From Anaerococcus sp. (GTDB lineage Bacteria; Bacillota; Clostridia; Tissierellales; Peptoniphilaceae), in NCBI RefSeq assembly GCF_030825785.1, contig NZ_JAPJPG010000001.1, positions 1 to 64,000 on the forward strand: 64,000 nucleotides of DNA, in the 5' to 3' direction. A program made the translations under genes and the position numbers. The notes beneath the pieces were generated by a model, which saw only the letters and a list, made by a program, of their open reading frames with translations, searched no databases and was not told the origin of the DNA. Below are positions 33,364 through 43,918 of this stretch, one piece after another (position 1 is the stretch's first letter; each line of letters opens with the position of its first letter).

Positions 33364-34244
33364 TATTTTGCCAACCTTTCTATTGCCTTCTTCTGTAAGA
33401 AAGTAAGTAAGAGGAGGAATAAGAATAAAATCACTCCTGCAGCCATAGCCTGACCGTATCTGTATTCCACATAGAACTTGTTGTAGATATAAAATACCGC
33501 AGTTACAAGTCTATTGCCGACACCTGCCCTGCCATTAAAGAGGGCAAAGATTGAATTGTAGACCTTAAAGGCTGTGATAAAACTTGTCAAAAACAAGAAG
33601 GTAATGATTGACTTAAGCTGTGGGAGGGTGATCTTCCTAAATTGCTCCCAGCTACTTGCTCCAAACATCTCAGCAACCTTGTAATAATTTTTATCAATTG
33701 ACCTAAGACCTGCGAGTATTACTATAATATTAAAGGCCAAGGCGTTCCATACACCAAAAATTATAAGGGCTGTCATATTATAATCAGGATCATTTAGAAA
33801 GTCTATCGGTGCAAGACCAACAAAGCCTAGGACATAATTGATAAAACCGTATTGGCCGTGGAATAAATATCTAAACACAATACCTATAGCTATAACGCTG
33901 GTTAGGTAAGGGATAAAGAACAAGGTCTCGAAGAACTTACCTCCCTTGATATTGGTATTTAGGACTAGGGCTATAAGCATAGATATAATTATTGATAAGG
34001 GAACAACTGTTACCGCATATATTAAGGTGTTTATCATAGCCCTCTTAAATAGAGGGTCTTTTAATACAATCGGAAAATTTGAAAGGCCTACAAAGCTAGG
34101 TGCGAGTATGTTGTTATTTTGCATACTCATCACAAAGGTCCTAAACAAAGGATAGACAGAAAATACAAGGATAGATATAAGGGCTGGGGCCAGGTATAGC
34201 CAAGCCTTGTTGTTTTTTTCCGCAGAATACTTAAGCTTTTTCAT
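33363..34244 (-). CDS. ABC sugar/glycerol-3-phosphate permease (UgpA/MalF type)
   Basis: A 293-residue permease with six membrane segments. It begins with a basic KKLKYSAEKNNKAWLYLAPA stretch, typical of UgpA/MsmF proteins. The EAA loop is YKVAEMFGASSWEQFRKITL. Its start and stop codons each overlap a neighbouring gene by one base, showing tight translational coupling in the ATPase-permease-permease-lipoprotein operon. Confidence 0.9.
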   Translation of the reverse strand: MKKLKYSAEKNNKAWLYLAPALISILVFSVYPLFRTFVMSMQNNNILAPSFVGLSNFPIVLKDPLFKRAMINTLIYAVTVVPLSIIISMLIALVLNTNIKGGKFFETLFFIPYLTSVIAIGIVFRYLFHGQYGFINYVLGFVGLAPIDFLNDPDYNMTALIIFGVWNALAFNIIVILAGLRSIDKNYYKVAEMFGASSWEQFRKITLPQLKSIITFLFLTSFITAFKVYNSIFALFNGRAGVGNRLVTAVFYIYNKFYVEYRYGQAMAAGVILFLFLLLLTFLQKKAIERLAK

Positions 34245-35314
34245 TAGTAAACCCTACTTCCGTCTTCTTCAAAAATATAAATTGATGGATAGTCTATAGA
34301 TATTCCTATCTCATCGCCCGCTTTAATCTTAAGCTTGCTATCTACTATCATCTTAGAAGATATATTATCTAGGTCAAAGTGAAGGATCATATATCTTCCT
34401 ATCATCTCTATAGAATCAACCCTTACCCTAATATCACTATGATCATCAAGGATAAAGTGCTCTGGCCTAATGCCTACTAGATAGTCTCCATCATTTAACT
34501 CTTTTTTAAATCTTTCTTTCTCGAAATCCTCTAGCTTAAGCTTTAGGTCAGAAGAAATTAGCTTATCATCCTTCTTTTCAAATTCAAAAATATTTATAAT
34601 AGGATTTCCTATAAATTTCGCAACAAAGAGATTTGCTGGGTTGAGGTAGAGATTTTGTGGCTTATCATATTGTTGGATAACTCCCTTATCCATCAAGGCT
34701 ATATAATCAGATATGGAAAGAGCCTCTTCCTGGTCATGAGTTACAAAAATCGTAGTCACGCCAACTTCCTTGACTATATTTCTAATCTCTTCTCTGATAG
34801 AAAGCCTAAGTCTTGCATCTAGGTTACTTAAAGGCTCATCTAGTAGAAGAGTCTTTGGATTTTGGATAAGGGCACGTGCTATAGCCACCCTTTGTTGTTG
34901 ACCACCTGAGATTTGTCCAGGCTTTTTATCTTTTATCTCTCCAATATAGGCGAGATCCATGTATTTTTGGGCAATCTTGATTGCTTCTTGCTTTTTTACT
35001 TTCTTATCTCCAACTGTAAGTGGGAAGATAATATTTTCTAGAACGGTCATGTGAGGATATAGGGCGTAGTTTTGAAAAACCATGCCTATATCACGGTCTT
35101 TGGGGTGTTTGTTTATTACACTTTCCCCATCGAACTTGATATCTCCCTTAGTTGGGTCAAGGATTCCTGCTATTATGTTTAGTATAGTAGACTTACCGCA
35201 GCCAGAAGGTCCTAGAAGAGTAACCAAGGCTCCATCTTCTATATCTAAGTCGATAGACTTTAAGGCCTCGTAACCATTTTCATAAACTTTGTTTAGATTC
35301 TCAATATTAATCAT
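34244..35314 (-). CDS. ABC transporter ATP-binding protein (UgpC/MalK type)
   Basis: A 356-residue ATPase. Walker A GPSGCGKST, signature SGGQQQR and Walker B LLLDEPLSNLDARL are intact. The C-terminal ~120 residues form the MalK-type OB/TOBE regulatory domain (GIRPEHF). The window also holds msmK, a second ATPase of this class; each has its own operon, though such ATPases are often shared. First energising gene of the Ugp-like system, 16 bases after a small membrane gene. Confidence 0.92.
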   Translation of the reverse strand: MINIENLNKVYENGYEALKSIDLDIEDGALVTLLGPSGCGKSTILNIIAGILDPTKGDIKFDGESVINKHPKDRDIGMVFQNYALYPHMTVLENIIFPLTVGDKKVKKQEAIKIAQKYMDLAYIGEIKDKKPGQISGGQQQRVAIARALIQNPKTLLLDEPLSNLDARLRLSIREEIRNIVKEVGVTTIFVTHDQEEALSISDYIALMDKGVIQQYDKPQNLYLNPANLFVAKFIGNPIINIFEFEKKDDKLISSDLKLKLEDFEKERFKKELNDGDYLVGIRPEHFILDDHSDIRVRVDSIEMIGRYMILHFDLDNISSKMIVDSKLKIKAGDEIGISIDYPSIYIFEEDGSRVY

Positions 35315-35330
35315 AATACCTCTTTAATAA

Positions 35331-35654
35331 TTATTCCAAGGGAAAGGCCAATAAGATTATAAGCATAGCAAGCATCAGACCTATTCCAATTAGGGTAAAC
35401 CGATCTTCTTGTTTCTTTAGGGCTAGAATTACCAAGGCTATCGATAAGAAAAATAGGAATAGATAAATCTGTATAAAAATCCCCTCGTCAAATTTTCTGT
35501 AAACTAACATCATTATCACTACAGCCGCAAGCAAAAGTATCACCGAAATAATGATTTTGCTCTTCTTATTTTCCATAATCGAATTAAGAAAGCTTATAGC
35601 AGCAATAACCATAAGCAAGGGCCATAATAGATAATCAAAAAATAAATTTATCAT
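35331..35654 (-). CDS. Small four-helix membrane protein, unknown
   Basis: A 107-residue protein that is almost entirely hydrophobic. About four membrane segments (roughly 3-23, 32-50, 58-80, 85-104) are separated by short charged loops (ENKKSK, KKQEDR). I do not recognise a family. It is 16 bases before the Ugp-type ATPase gene and likely the first gene of that operon, with a minus-strand TATAAT at about 35668-35673. It might be an accessory of the transporter; that is only position-based. Confidence 0.6.
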   Translation of the reverse strand: MINLFFDYLLWPLLMVIAAISFLNSIMENKKSKIIISVILLLAAVVIMMLVYRKFDEGIFIQIYLFLFFLSIALVILALKKQEDRFTLIGIGLMLAMLIILLAFPLE

Positions 35655-35740
35655 AATACCTCTGTCTATAATTATATCATAAGTAAAATTATATTTGATA
35701 GTATTTTCCTTAATTTAATATGATAATTTCCGAATTTCAC

Positions 35741-35779
35741 AAAAAAATACCAAGCAAAGACCTAAACTCTTGCTTGGTA
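35741..35779 (-). terminator. Terminator of the polysaccharide operon
   Basis: Minus-strand TACCAAGCAA/TTGCTTGGTA, 10 perfect pairs, then seven T. Confidence 0.88.
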
Positions 35780-35785
35780 ACTTAA

Positions 35786-36211
35786 TTATTCCACTGGCTT
35801 TAACAAGTCAGACTTGATGTAGCCTGCTTGGCCATTTACCGATACTCTTGACCAGCCGTCTTTTTCTAATAGCACTAGGATCTCATCTCCAGGATGAGCC
35901 TCTCCTACTATTTCAGAATCTGTTGTTGGGTCAAGTCTTATATTTACAATATCTTCTACTTGGTAATCTACTCCAGCCATCACATTCGAAGACCCATCTT
36001 TTTCTGTTTCATCTTTTAGAGTCTCGCCCTGGTCATTTACTTCAGTATTTTCTTCTTCAGTATCTTCTTCTCTATTTGTATCTTCAGCCTTTTGACTAAC
36101 TTGGCTTTCTTCATTTGCTTCTGGATGACGCTTAGATTCGTAAGTGTCATTAGCACATGAAGCCATAACAAGGCTTAAGGCTAATATCATAAGTACTTTA
36201 ATCTTTTTCAT
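35786..36211 (-). CDS. Lipoprotein with C-terminal SH3 domain
   Basis: A 141-residue lipoprotein with lipobox VMASC. An acidic, disordered linker (20-75) precedes a bacterial SH3 (SH3b) domain (78-141: VNIRLDPTTDSEIVGEAHPG, GWSRVSVNGQAGYIKSDLL). SH3b domains bind peptidoglycan peptides, so it probably tethers to or senses the wall. Its start overlaps the stop of the CpsD-like gene by one base; it closes the polysaccharide operon. Confidence 0.8.
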   Translation of the reverse strand: MKKIKVLMILALSLVMASCANDTYESKRHPEANEESQVSQKAEDTNREEDTEEENTEVNDQGETLKDETEKDGSSNVMAGVDYQVEDIVNIRLDPTTDSEIVGEAHPGDEILVLLEKDGWSRVSVNGQAGYIKSDLLKPVE

Positions 36212-36870
36212 TAATCTTCTCCAAACATTTCTTTAACTTCGGTTTCGCTGTGGATGTAGTTGGTTAAAACTATACCTAGGATTTCTGCATTTACATTTTC
36301 AAGTTGTTTTATAGACTCTCCGTATAGGTCATTGTCCTTGTTGGCAAAGGTAGTAAATACTAGGACCTTATCGCAAAGAGCAAGGAACATATTGGCTTCT
36401 GGTATATCCTTGTTTGCAGTTGTATTTACAAAGATATAATCGAATGAATCTCTTAGGCTTTCTATGAAGTTTTTGATCTCTGATGGTTCTAGGAACTCAT
36501 CTGCATAATCAGAAACCTTGCCCGAATACATCAGGTAGATATTGTCGAACTTTTCGTCGAATTTGATAAGGTCGTCTTTTGGATAACCTCCAAGTACTCC
36601 ATCGATAAAGCCCCTTTCCTCATTCATATCAGTCAAATCTTCTAGGGCAGGTTCCCTTAGATTGGCATCGATTATTAGGATCCTATCTCCTCCTTCAGCC
36701 AGATGTTTGGCCATTATATAAATATTTAGGTCCTGGTCGGTGTGGTTTGTTGTAGATGTAAATCCTATAAGCCTATCGTCATTGTCGAGATTTTTTATTA
36801 TCTCATCTTCAAGATCGTAAAAGGCTTGAAGAGCTATTTCTTTTTTCTCTTCGTCTTTTTTCCTAAACAT
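36211..36870 (-). CDS. CpsD/BY-kinase-like protein lacking Walker A
   Basis: A 219-residue protein with the fold of bacterial tyrosine kinases of capsule loci. ILIIDANLREP (about 78-88) fits the Walker A' (DxDxR) segment, and YIFVNTTANKDIPEA the later strand. The Walker A position reads TSTTNHTDQDLN, with no GK[S/T], where active CpsD/CapB has GEGKS/T. There is also no C-terminal Tyr cluster. It should not hydrolyse ATP normally and is best seen as a pseudokinase or scaffold partner of the adjacent Wzz-like protein, whose gene it overlaps by 8 bases. Confidence 0.7.
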   Translation of the reverse strand: MFRKKDEEKKEIALQAFYDLEDEIIKNLDNDDRLIGFTSTTNHTDQDLNIYIMAKHLAEGGDRILIIDANLREPALEDLTDMNEERGFIDGVLGGYPKDDLIKFDEKFDNIYLMYSGKVSDYADEFLEPSEIKNFIESLRDSFDYIFVNTTANKDIPEANMFLALCDKVLVFTTFANKDNDLYGESIKQLENVNAEILGIVLTNYIHSETEVKEMFGED

Positions 36871-37795
36871 CTAATTCTCCTTTACTATATGGGGCAAGCT
36901 TACCAATTATTGGATAATCCTTCTTTGTAGTATCCTTATTAGACCTATTTTGTTTATTGATTCCATAAATGATCTCATCTTGGTCTATTATTGTAGTTTC
37001 ACCGAAATCTTCTTCATCGACATTTATTGGATCAATTTTTTGTGTACCTGTAAAGTCTCTATCATCATCGTTATCGTCATCATTATAGGCATAGGATGAA
37101 TAGTCTTCTTCTTTCTTAAAACTTACTCTTCCGTCTTTTACTTCTCTTTTGGAATCAGAAGTAATTTTCCCATAATCATCTTCATAAGTTTCGTAATCTT
37201 CAAGGTCTTCTTCAAGCTCTTCTACTTTTTGTGCCTTAGCTAGAAGGATCTTGTTATTAAAAGAGTTTACCCTAATCATTCCTATAAGAGTCGCTAGGAC
37301 AAATACTCCAAGTCCTACAATAGATGCGTAAGTTTTGCCATTGTTTATCCTGCCTGCAGATCGGTAGGAGTATTCCATAACTTGGGCATCTGTTCCGTAA
37401 ATATTTCCTATAACTCTAACAGCAAGGTCTGCGTATTCATCTGCTATGTCTTCTGCCCTTAGCTTGTTTGTATCTGTAACTACAATATCTACTACAGATG
37501 AGCCTTCTATAGGCTCTATGCTAAGTTTTGCATCGAGCATTCCCAAAGACATATCTATTCCTAGGTTGTCCAGTACTGTATTTTTAATCTTATTTGAGTT
37601 AATAGTGGCTGCGTAGGTACTTGCATCTCCTGCATTCTCATTTACATCCTCAATATCTGTAGTTATAATCTTACTTTTTGCCCTATATTCATTAAAACCT
37701 GAATAGCTTAGGGCGAAGTAGAATATAACTGCTGCTAGTATTCCACAGATTAGTCCTACTGGAATTGCACTAAATAGCGATCTTTTTTCTTTCAT
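36863..37795 (-). CDS. Wzz/CapA-like polysaccharide chain-length protein
   Basis: A 310-residue membrane protein. ATG 37793-37795 follows GGAGG; the upstream in-frame ATG gives an unlikely extension. Two membrane helices (about 10-30 and 155-175) flank an extracellular domain (YRAKSKIITTDIED...SSVVDIVVTD), the Wzz/CapA layout. The cytoplasmic tail of ~130 residues is very acidic (runs of Asp/Glu/Tyr), longer than the usual short tail that activates a CpsD kinase. It might replace the missing regulatory functions of the degenerate CpsD next door. Confidence 0.72.
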   Translation of the reverse strand: MKEKRSLFSAIPVGLICGILAAVIFYFALSYSGFNEYRAKSKIITTDIEDVNENAGDASTYAATINSNKIKNTVLDNLGIDMSLGMLDAKLSIEPIEGSSVVDIVVTDTNKLRAEDIADEYADLAVRVIGNIYGTDAQVMEYSYRSAGRINNGKTYASIVGLGVFVLATLIGMIRVNSFNNKILLAKAQKVEELEEDLEDYETYEDDYGKITSDSKREVKDGRVSFKKEEDYSSYAYNDDDNDDDRDFTGTQKIDPINVDEEDFGETTIIDQDEIIYGINKQNRSNKDTTKKDYPIIGKLAPYSKGELDV

Positions 37796-37796
37796 T

Positions 37797-38576
37797 TTAA
37801 CCTCCAAAATCCTTAGCGCCTTCAATCATCAACCGCCTTGCTTTTCTTATGCCTAATTCTCCTACCTTATCAGGATAGTTTCTAACAAAATATTCTATAT
37901 AAAACCTATACATTCTTGGAAAAAGTGCCTTGGAAAGTTTTCCCTTATCATAAAAGAACTTCTCGTCAAAGCCTGTAAACCAAGTCGAATCGTCATTGTA
38001 GATTTTCGCTATAAGTTTAGTAGAAGTCCTCACTCTTAGCTTATTTCTAATGCAATCTGCGATAAAGATCGAATCTTCACCCGCACCATTTCCAGTTCCT
38101 GCTCCAAAATATGTGGACAATAATATATTTTTCTCAAGGATTTTCTCTCGCTTAAAAGCGAAATGAACTGATCCATATCTTAAAGCATTGTAGATCTTTA
38201 GGTCTTTTTCTTCCTTGACCTTGATAGTCTCAGCTCCATCCTTATAAATTATGGTCTTCATCACAAAAAAGTCTACATCAGGATGTTCGATAAAGGCTTC
38301 CTTGATTTTTCTTTCGTAATCATCTTCTAAGACTTCATCGTCATCACAAAATAAGACGACATCTGCCCTAGAATTTAAAATAGCGAGATTTCTCGACCTA
38401 CCAAGTCCCCTCGTATCAGTCGATATCATCCTTACTCTAAAGCCATCTTCCTCGACTTCCTCGTAGGAATTATGATCTGTTTGGTTGATAATTAAGCAGT
38501 CCGTACTTAAGTTAAATCTCTTATAAAAACTAATATCGCATACATTCATAGCAGAAATCAAAACTTCTATATTCAT
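37797..38576 (-). CDS. Family 2 glycosyltransferase (soluble)
   Basis: A 259-residue GT-A enzyme. ATG 38574-38576 (MNIEVLISAMN) has a weak GAGG site; the longer frame overlaps the previous gene. The nucleotide-sugar core has GLGRSRNLAI and LFCDDDEVLED, holding the DxD metal site (about 100-110). FGAGTGNGAGEDSIFI is the acceptor-side motif of GT2 enzymes. No membrane segments. Sugar and linkage are not predictable. Second gene of the polysaccharide operon. Confidence 0.85.
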   Translation of the reverse strand: MNIEVLISAMNVCDISFYKRFNLSTDCLIINQTDHNSYEEVEEDGFRVRMISTDTRGLGRSRNLAILNSRADVVLFCDDDEVLEDDYERKIKEAFIEHPDVDFFVMKTIIYKDGAETIKVKEEKDLKIYNALRYGSVHFAFKREKILEKNILLSTYFGAGTGNGAGEDSIFIADCIRNKLRVRTSTKLIAKIYNDDSTWFTGFDEKFFYDKGKLSKALFPRMYRFYIEYFVRNYPDKVGELGIRKARRLMIEGAKDFGG

Positions 38577-38577
38577 A

Positions 38578-39720
38578 TTACCTCGTACTTTCTGCCTTTT
38601 CCCAAGTGGCCTTACTCTTACCTGTAAGCTCGTTTTTTGCTCCGAGTATTTGGGCAAGCATCATCATAGAATAATATCTTGGAAAATAGACGATTTTTTT
38701 CTTAGACTTGCTTGCCTGACCCAAAGCGGCAAGAATTATAAAGACTATCTGGCCTAGAAGGATTATCTTGTAGATAAATCCTTGTCTAATAAGAAATATA
38801 TTACTTATAAATAATACTATATGAAAGAAAGCCTGCAAGAATCTCAAGGTTTTGTGGTTGAAATGGAAGAAGGAAAACCAACCGTATTCGAAAATATTTA
38901 GCCTTCTAAGATTGGTCCTAATATTTGTAAGAATCCTTCTTTGCATCCTGACCTTTCTCTTAAACTCATCTCTTGTAGTAGATCCTGCCTTCTCAAAAGC
39001 TAGGGCATCCTCATTATAAAGGGCCCTCTTGCCGTTAAGAGCTGCGTGAAGGGGCATTTCGTAATCGTGAGAGCTTACTAAGTTATAATTCCTATAGTCC
39101 TTCTTCCTACAAGCATAAATTGCACCATTTCCTGCAGCTATTGTTTTAATATTTGACTCGATTTTTCTCATAGTAAGTTCCATATTCCAATAGGTATTCT
39201 CCGCTACAACCGAAGCTGTCTCATCTTCCTTGTAGATAAGAGACCCGCAGACATATTCTATATCGTCTGAAGTAAAATATGAAACAAGCTCACTTATGGC
39301 ATCTTCCTTAAAGATCGAATTTGCATCAGAAAAGACTAAAATCTCTCCCTTGGCGACCTCTACCGCCTCGTCCTGGGCGTTGGTCTTGCCTAAATGATTT
39401 CTTACGGTATTTACTCTAATATCAAAGTCCGGATGACTTTTTATAAAATTTTCACTAAGCTCCACAGTCTTGTCATTTGAGGCATCATTTGCAATAATAA
39501 CTTCAAAATCTGGATAGTCAGTTTTTATAATATTATTGAGCTTCTTCTCAATGACTTTCTCCTCGTTATAGGCTGAGATAATCACAGAAACTTTGGGCTT
39601 GTATGTGTAATCTTTAGCGTTCTTCCTTTTTATAATTTTATCTAATAACAAAAGTGTCAATGGGTAGCCTATCATAGGATAGAATATTGCAAAGGCCGAC
39701 ACCCAAAATATTATTTTCAT
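38578..39720 (-). CDS. Family 2 membrane glycosyltransferase
   Basis: A 380-residue enzyme with an N-terminal membrane helix, a GT-A domain (VSVIISAYNEEKVIEKKLNN, then ANDASNDKT and VFSDANSIF) and two or three C-terminal helices. This is the IcaA/hyaluronan-synthase-like layout. The QxxRW processivity motif is only partly kept (MQRRIL, no Trp), so it may add single sugars rather than polymerise. AAGGAG precedes ATG 39718-39720; an upstream TATAAT lies at about 39754-39759. First gene of the operon. Confidence 0.88.
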   Translation of the reverse strand: MKIIFWVSAFAIFYPMIGYPLTLLLLDKIIKRKNAKDYTYKPKVSVIISAYNEEKVIEKKLNNIIKTDYPDFEVIIANDASNDKTVELSENFIKSHPDFDIRVNTVRNHLGKTNAQDEAVEVAKGEILVFSDANSIFKEDAISELVSYFTSDDIEYVCGSLIYKEDETASVVAENTYWNMELTMRKIESNIKTIAAGNGAIYACRKKDYRNYNLVSSHDYEMPLHAALNGKRALYNEDALAFEKAGSTTRDEFKRKVRMQRRILTNIRTNLRRLNIFEYGWFSFFHFNHKTLRFLQAFFHIVLFISNIFLIRQGFIYKIILLGQIVFIILAALGQASKSKKKIVYFPRYYSMMMLAQILGAKNELTGKSKATWEKAESTR

Positions 39721-39856
39721 AAGCACTCTCCTTAGCTTATTATATAACATTCATTATACTGTAAGCAAATCGAGATTGCCCTTTTTCAAGCTTTTTTTGT
39801 AAGAGCTTGTAAAAATTATCACTAGGGATAAACTAATAGGTAGGAAAGGATACATT

Positions 39857-41035
39857 ATGACTATAGAATTAGACATTATACAGACTCTAGGAATTGGTAT
39901 GATTGCCTATATTATTGGAGTCTTAATCAAAAATAAATTTGAATTTTTTAGAAAATTTTTCATTCCATCTCCTGTAATAGGAGGTCTTATTATTAGCCTT
40001 GTGATATTTATAATCAAGGAAAGGGCCGAGATCGACTTTAAATTCGACGGAACCCTCCAAGACTTCTTTATGAATATCTTTTTTGCATCCATAGGCCTTG
40101 CCGCATCCTTTAAAAGTTTGAAAAAGGCGGGAGTGATTGGCCTTAAGCTTGCAATCGTAATAATCCTCCTCTTACCCTTACAAAATGTAATCTCTGTAGG
40201 AATTTCCCTCATCCTGGGCATAAATCCACTCCACGGTGTGGCTATGGGATCGACTTCAATGACTGGAGGAATAGGATCTGCCATATCTTTTGGAAAAATC
40301 ATGGAGGCTAAGGGAGCAGTGGGAAGCACCTCCATAGGGGTAGCAGCGGCGACCTTCGGACTTTTGGTTGGAAGCCTGGTAGGAGGACCTGTCGCAAAAA
40401 GACTAATAAAAAGTCACTCGCTTAGGTCAAAGGGTGCCTTGTACGAATCAAAAGATAACAATATTAGAAGAATAATAAATCAATCTTCCTTGATGAAGGC
40501 CATAATACTCATAAGTCTGTCAGCCTTCTTGGGAACTTTTATAAACAAAATCCTTGCCCTAACTTCCCTAAGCTTTCCCTACTATGTAGGCTGCCAATTC
40601 GGAGGTCTAATCGTAAGAAACATCTACGACCTACTAGGAAAAGACGTGGACCTTACTAATGTAAATATAGTAGGAAATATTTCCCTCAACCTCTTCCTAT
40701 CCCTTGCCCTAATCAACCTAAATATTTCGGCAATAATAGGCCTTGCAGGACCTATGTTTGTAATCTTAATCTCCCAAGCGATTTTTATAGGAGTCTATAC
40801 AAGCCTTGTGACATACAGATTTTGTGGCAAAGACTACGATGCTGCAGTAATGGCAGCTGGTCATTGCGGAGTAGGCCTTGGACAGACACCAAATGCCATG
40901 GCAAATATGGAAGCAGTTATAGAAGAAAAGGGCCCAGCAGATATAGCAATGTTCGTATTTCCCATAGTCCTAGCAGTTGCAGTAAATCTCTTCAACCCTC
41001 TAGTCATTACATTTTTTATAGATTTATTGGCATAG
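39857..41035 (+). CDS. gltS: Sodium/glutamate symporter
   Basis: A 392-residue carrier of the GltS (ESS) family for Na+-driven glutamate uptake. About ten membrane segments; the two pore-loop regions are GSTSMTGGIGSAISFGKIME (about 130-149) and 'MAAGHCGVGLGQTPNAMANM' in the second half, both family hallmarks. AAAGGA precedes the ATG. It is a single gene, ending in a GC-rich hairpin. Confidence 0.95.
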   Translation: MTIELDIIQTLGIGMIAYIIGVLIKNKFEFFRKFFIPSPVIGGLIISLVIFIIKERAEIDFKFDGTLQDFFMNIFFASIGLAASFKSLKKAGVIGLKLAIVIILLLPLQNVISVGISLILGINPLHGVAMGSTSMTGGIGSAISFGKIMEAKGAVGSTSIGVAAATFGLLVGSLVGGPVAKRLIKSHSLRSKGALYESKDNNIRRIINQSSLMKAIILISLSAFLGTFINKILALTSLSFPYYVGCQFGGLIVRNIYDLLGKDVDLTNVNIVGNISLNLFLSLALINLNISAIIGLAGPMFVILISQAIFIGVYTSLVTYRFCGKDYDAAVMAAGHCGVGLGQTPNAMANMEAVIEEKGPADIAMFVFPIVLAVAVNLFNPLVITFFIDLLA

Positions 41036-41039
41036 GAAA

Positions 41040-41058
41040 GGCGGTCGATAAGACCGCC
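41040..41058. terminator. Hairpin between gltS and dexB
   Basis: GGCGGTC/GACCGCC with a five-base loop between converging genes. T tracts are weak. Confidence 0.6.
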
Positions 41059-41066
41059 ACATTTGT

Positions 41067-42734
<1,668 letters not shown>

Positions 42735-42770
42735 TCATTTTAGTCTTTTTCTAATATCTAACAAATATTT

Positions 42771-43904
42771 TTAACTAATGGTCTTTTCTGTATCTATATC
42801 GAAGAAATGTCCCTTGGCTACATTTATGCTAAGCTTCACACGCTCTCCTGGATTTCTGTACTCCATTGCCCCAACCCTTGAAGCAAACTCGTTATTTCCT
42901 TGTTTTGTATAAAGGATTGTTTCATTTCCAAGTAGCTCTGACATTACTACTTCCGCATCAATTGTTGAACTTGGGTAGGTCTCTCTTGCTATTTCGCTGC
43001 TTGATATATCTTCTGGTCTTATGCCGAAAATAGCTTTCTTGCCAACATAGCCCTTCTTTTCTAGGGTCTTTCTGTGTCCTTCAGGTATTTGTATACAAAG
43101 GCCATTACTATCCATCATTTCAGATCCAAGAATATTTACCTCAAAGAAGTTCATTGAAGGACTTCCTATAAATTCTGCCACGAATTTGTTGACTGGCTTA
43201 TTGTAAAGTTCATAAGGTGTTCCTATTTGCTCTATTCTTCCTATGGTACCAGACCCGTCTGGATTTTTCCTTGAGCTCATTATTACAATCCTATCAGCTA
43301 GGGTCATGGCTTCGGTCTGATCGTGGGTTACATATATGGTTGTTGCTCCAATACGGCGGTGAATCTTAGAAATTTCTGCCCTCATTGAAACTCTAAGCTT
43401 AGCATCTAGGTTTGATAGGGGCTCATCCATCAAGAAGACTTTGGCTTCACGTACAATTGCCCTACCCATTGCCACACGTTGCCTCTGACCTCCTGAAAGA
43501 TCAGCTGGTTTACGTTTTAATAGTTCCGTTAAGTCAAGAATCTCTGCTGCTTCCTTGACGCGTCTATCAATTTCATCCTTTTTTAGATCTCTAAGTTTTA
43601 AAGCAAAGGCCATGTTATCGTAGACAGTCATGTGGGGATAGAGGGCGTAGTTTTGAAATACCATAGCGATTTCACGATCTTTAGCAGATTTTTCATTAAC
43701 TAGCTCATCATCTATGAAAAGCTCCCCCTCTGTTATATCTTCAAGACCTGCAATCATACGAAGGGTGGTAGACTTACCACAACCAGAAGGTCCTACAAAG
43801 ACAATAAATTCCTTGTCCTTTATGTCTAGATTGAAATCTTCTACTGCATAGTGGGTAGATTTCGGATATTTTTTGTATATATGATTTAATTTTAAAGTTG
43901 TCAT
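42771..43904 (-). CDS. msmK: Multiple-sugar ABC transporter ATPase
   Basis: A 377-residue MsmK/MsmX-type ATPase. Walker A GPSGCGKST, signature LSGGQRQR, Walker B FLMDEPLSNLDAKL and the H-loop THDQTEAM are intact. The C-terminal OB domain (GIRPEDIS) is complete. It powers MsmEFG and, as in streptococci, might serve other sugar importers too. It lies between gtfA and dexB, whereas in S. mutans msmK is last. Confidence 0.94.
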   Translation of the reverse strand: MTTLKLNHIYKKYPKSTHYAVEDFNLDIKDKEFIVFVGPSGCGKSTTLRMIAGLEDITEGELFIDDELVNEKSAKDREIAMVFQNYALYPHMTVYDNMAFALKLRDLKKDEIDRRVKEAAEILDLTELLKRKPADLSGGQRQRVAMGRAIVREAKVFLMDEPLSNLDAKLRVSMRAEISKIHRRIGATTIYVTHDQTEAMTLADRIVIMSSRKNPDGSGTIGRIEQIGTPYELYNKPVNKFVAEFIGSPSMNFFEVNILGSEMMDSNGLCIQIPEGHRKTLEKKGYVGKKAIFGIRPEDISSSEIARETYPSSTIDAEVVMSELLGNETILYTKQGNNEFASRVGAMEYRNPGERVKLSINVAKGHFFDIDTEKTIS

Positions 43905-43918
43905 GTGCTAATTCCTAA

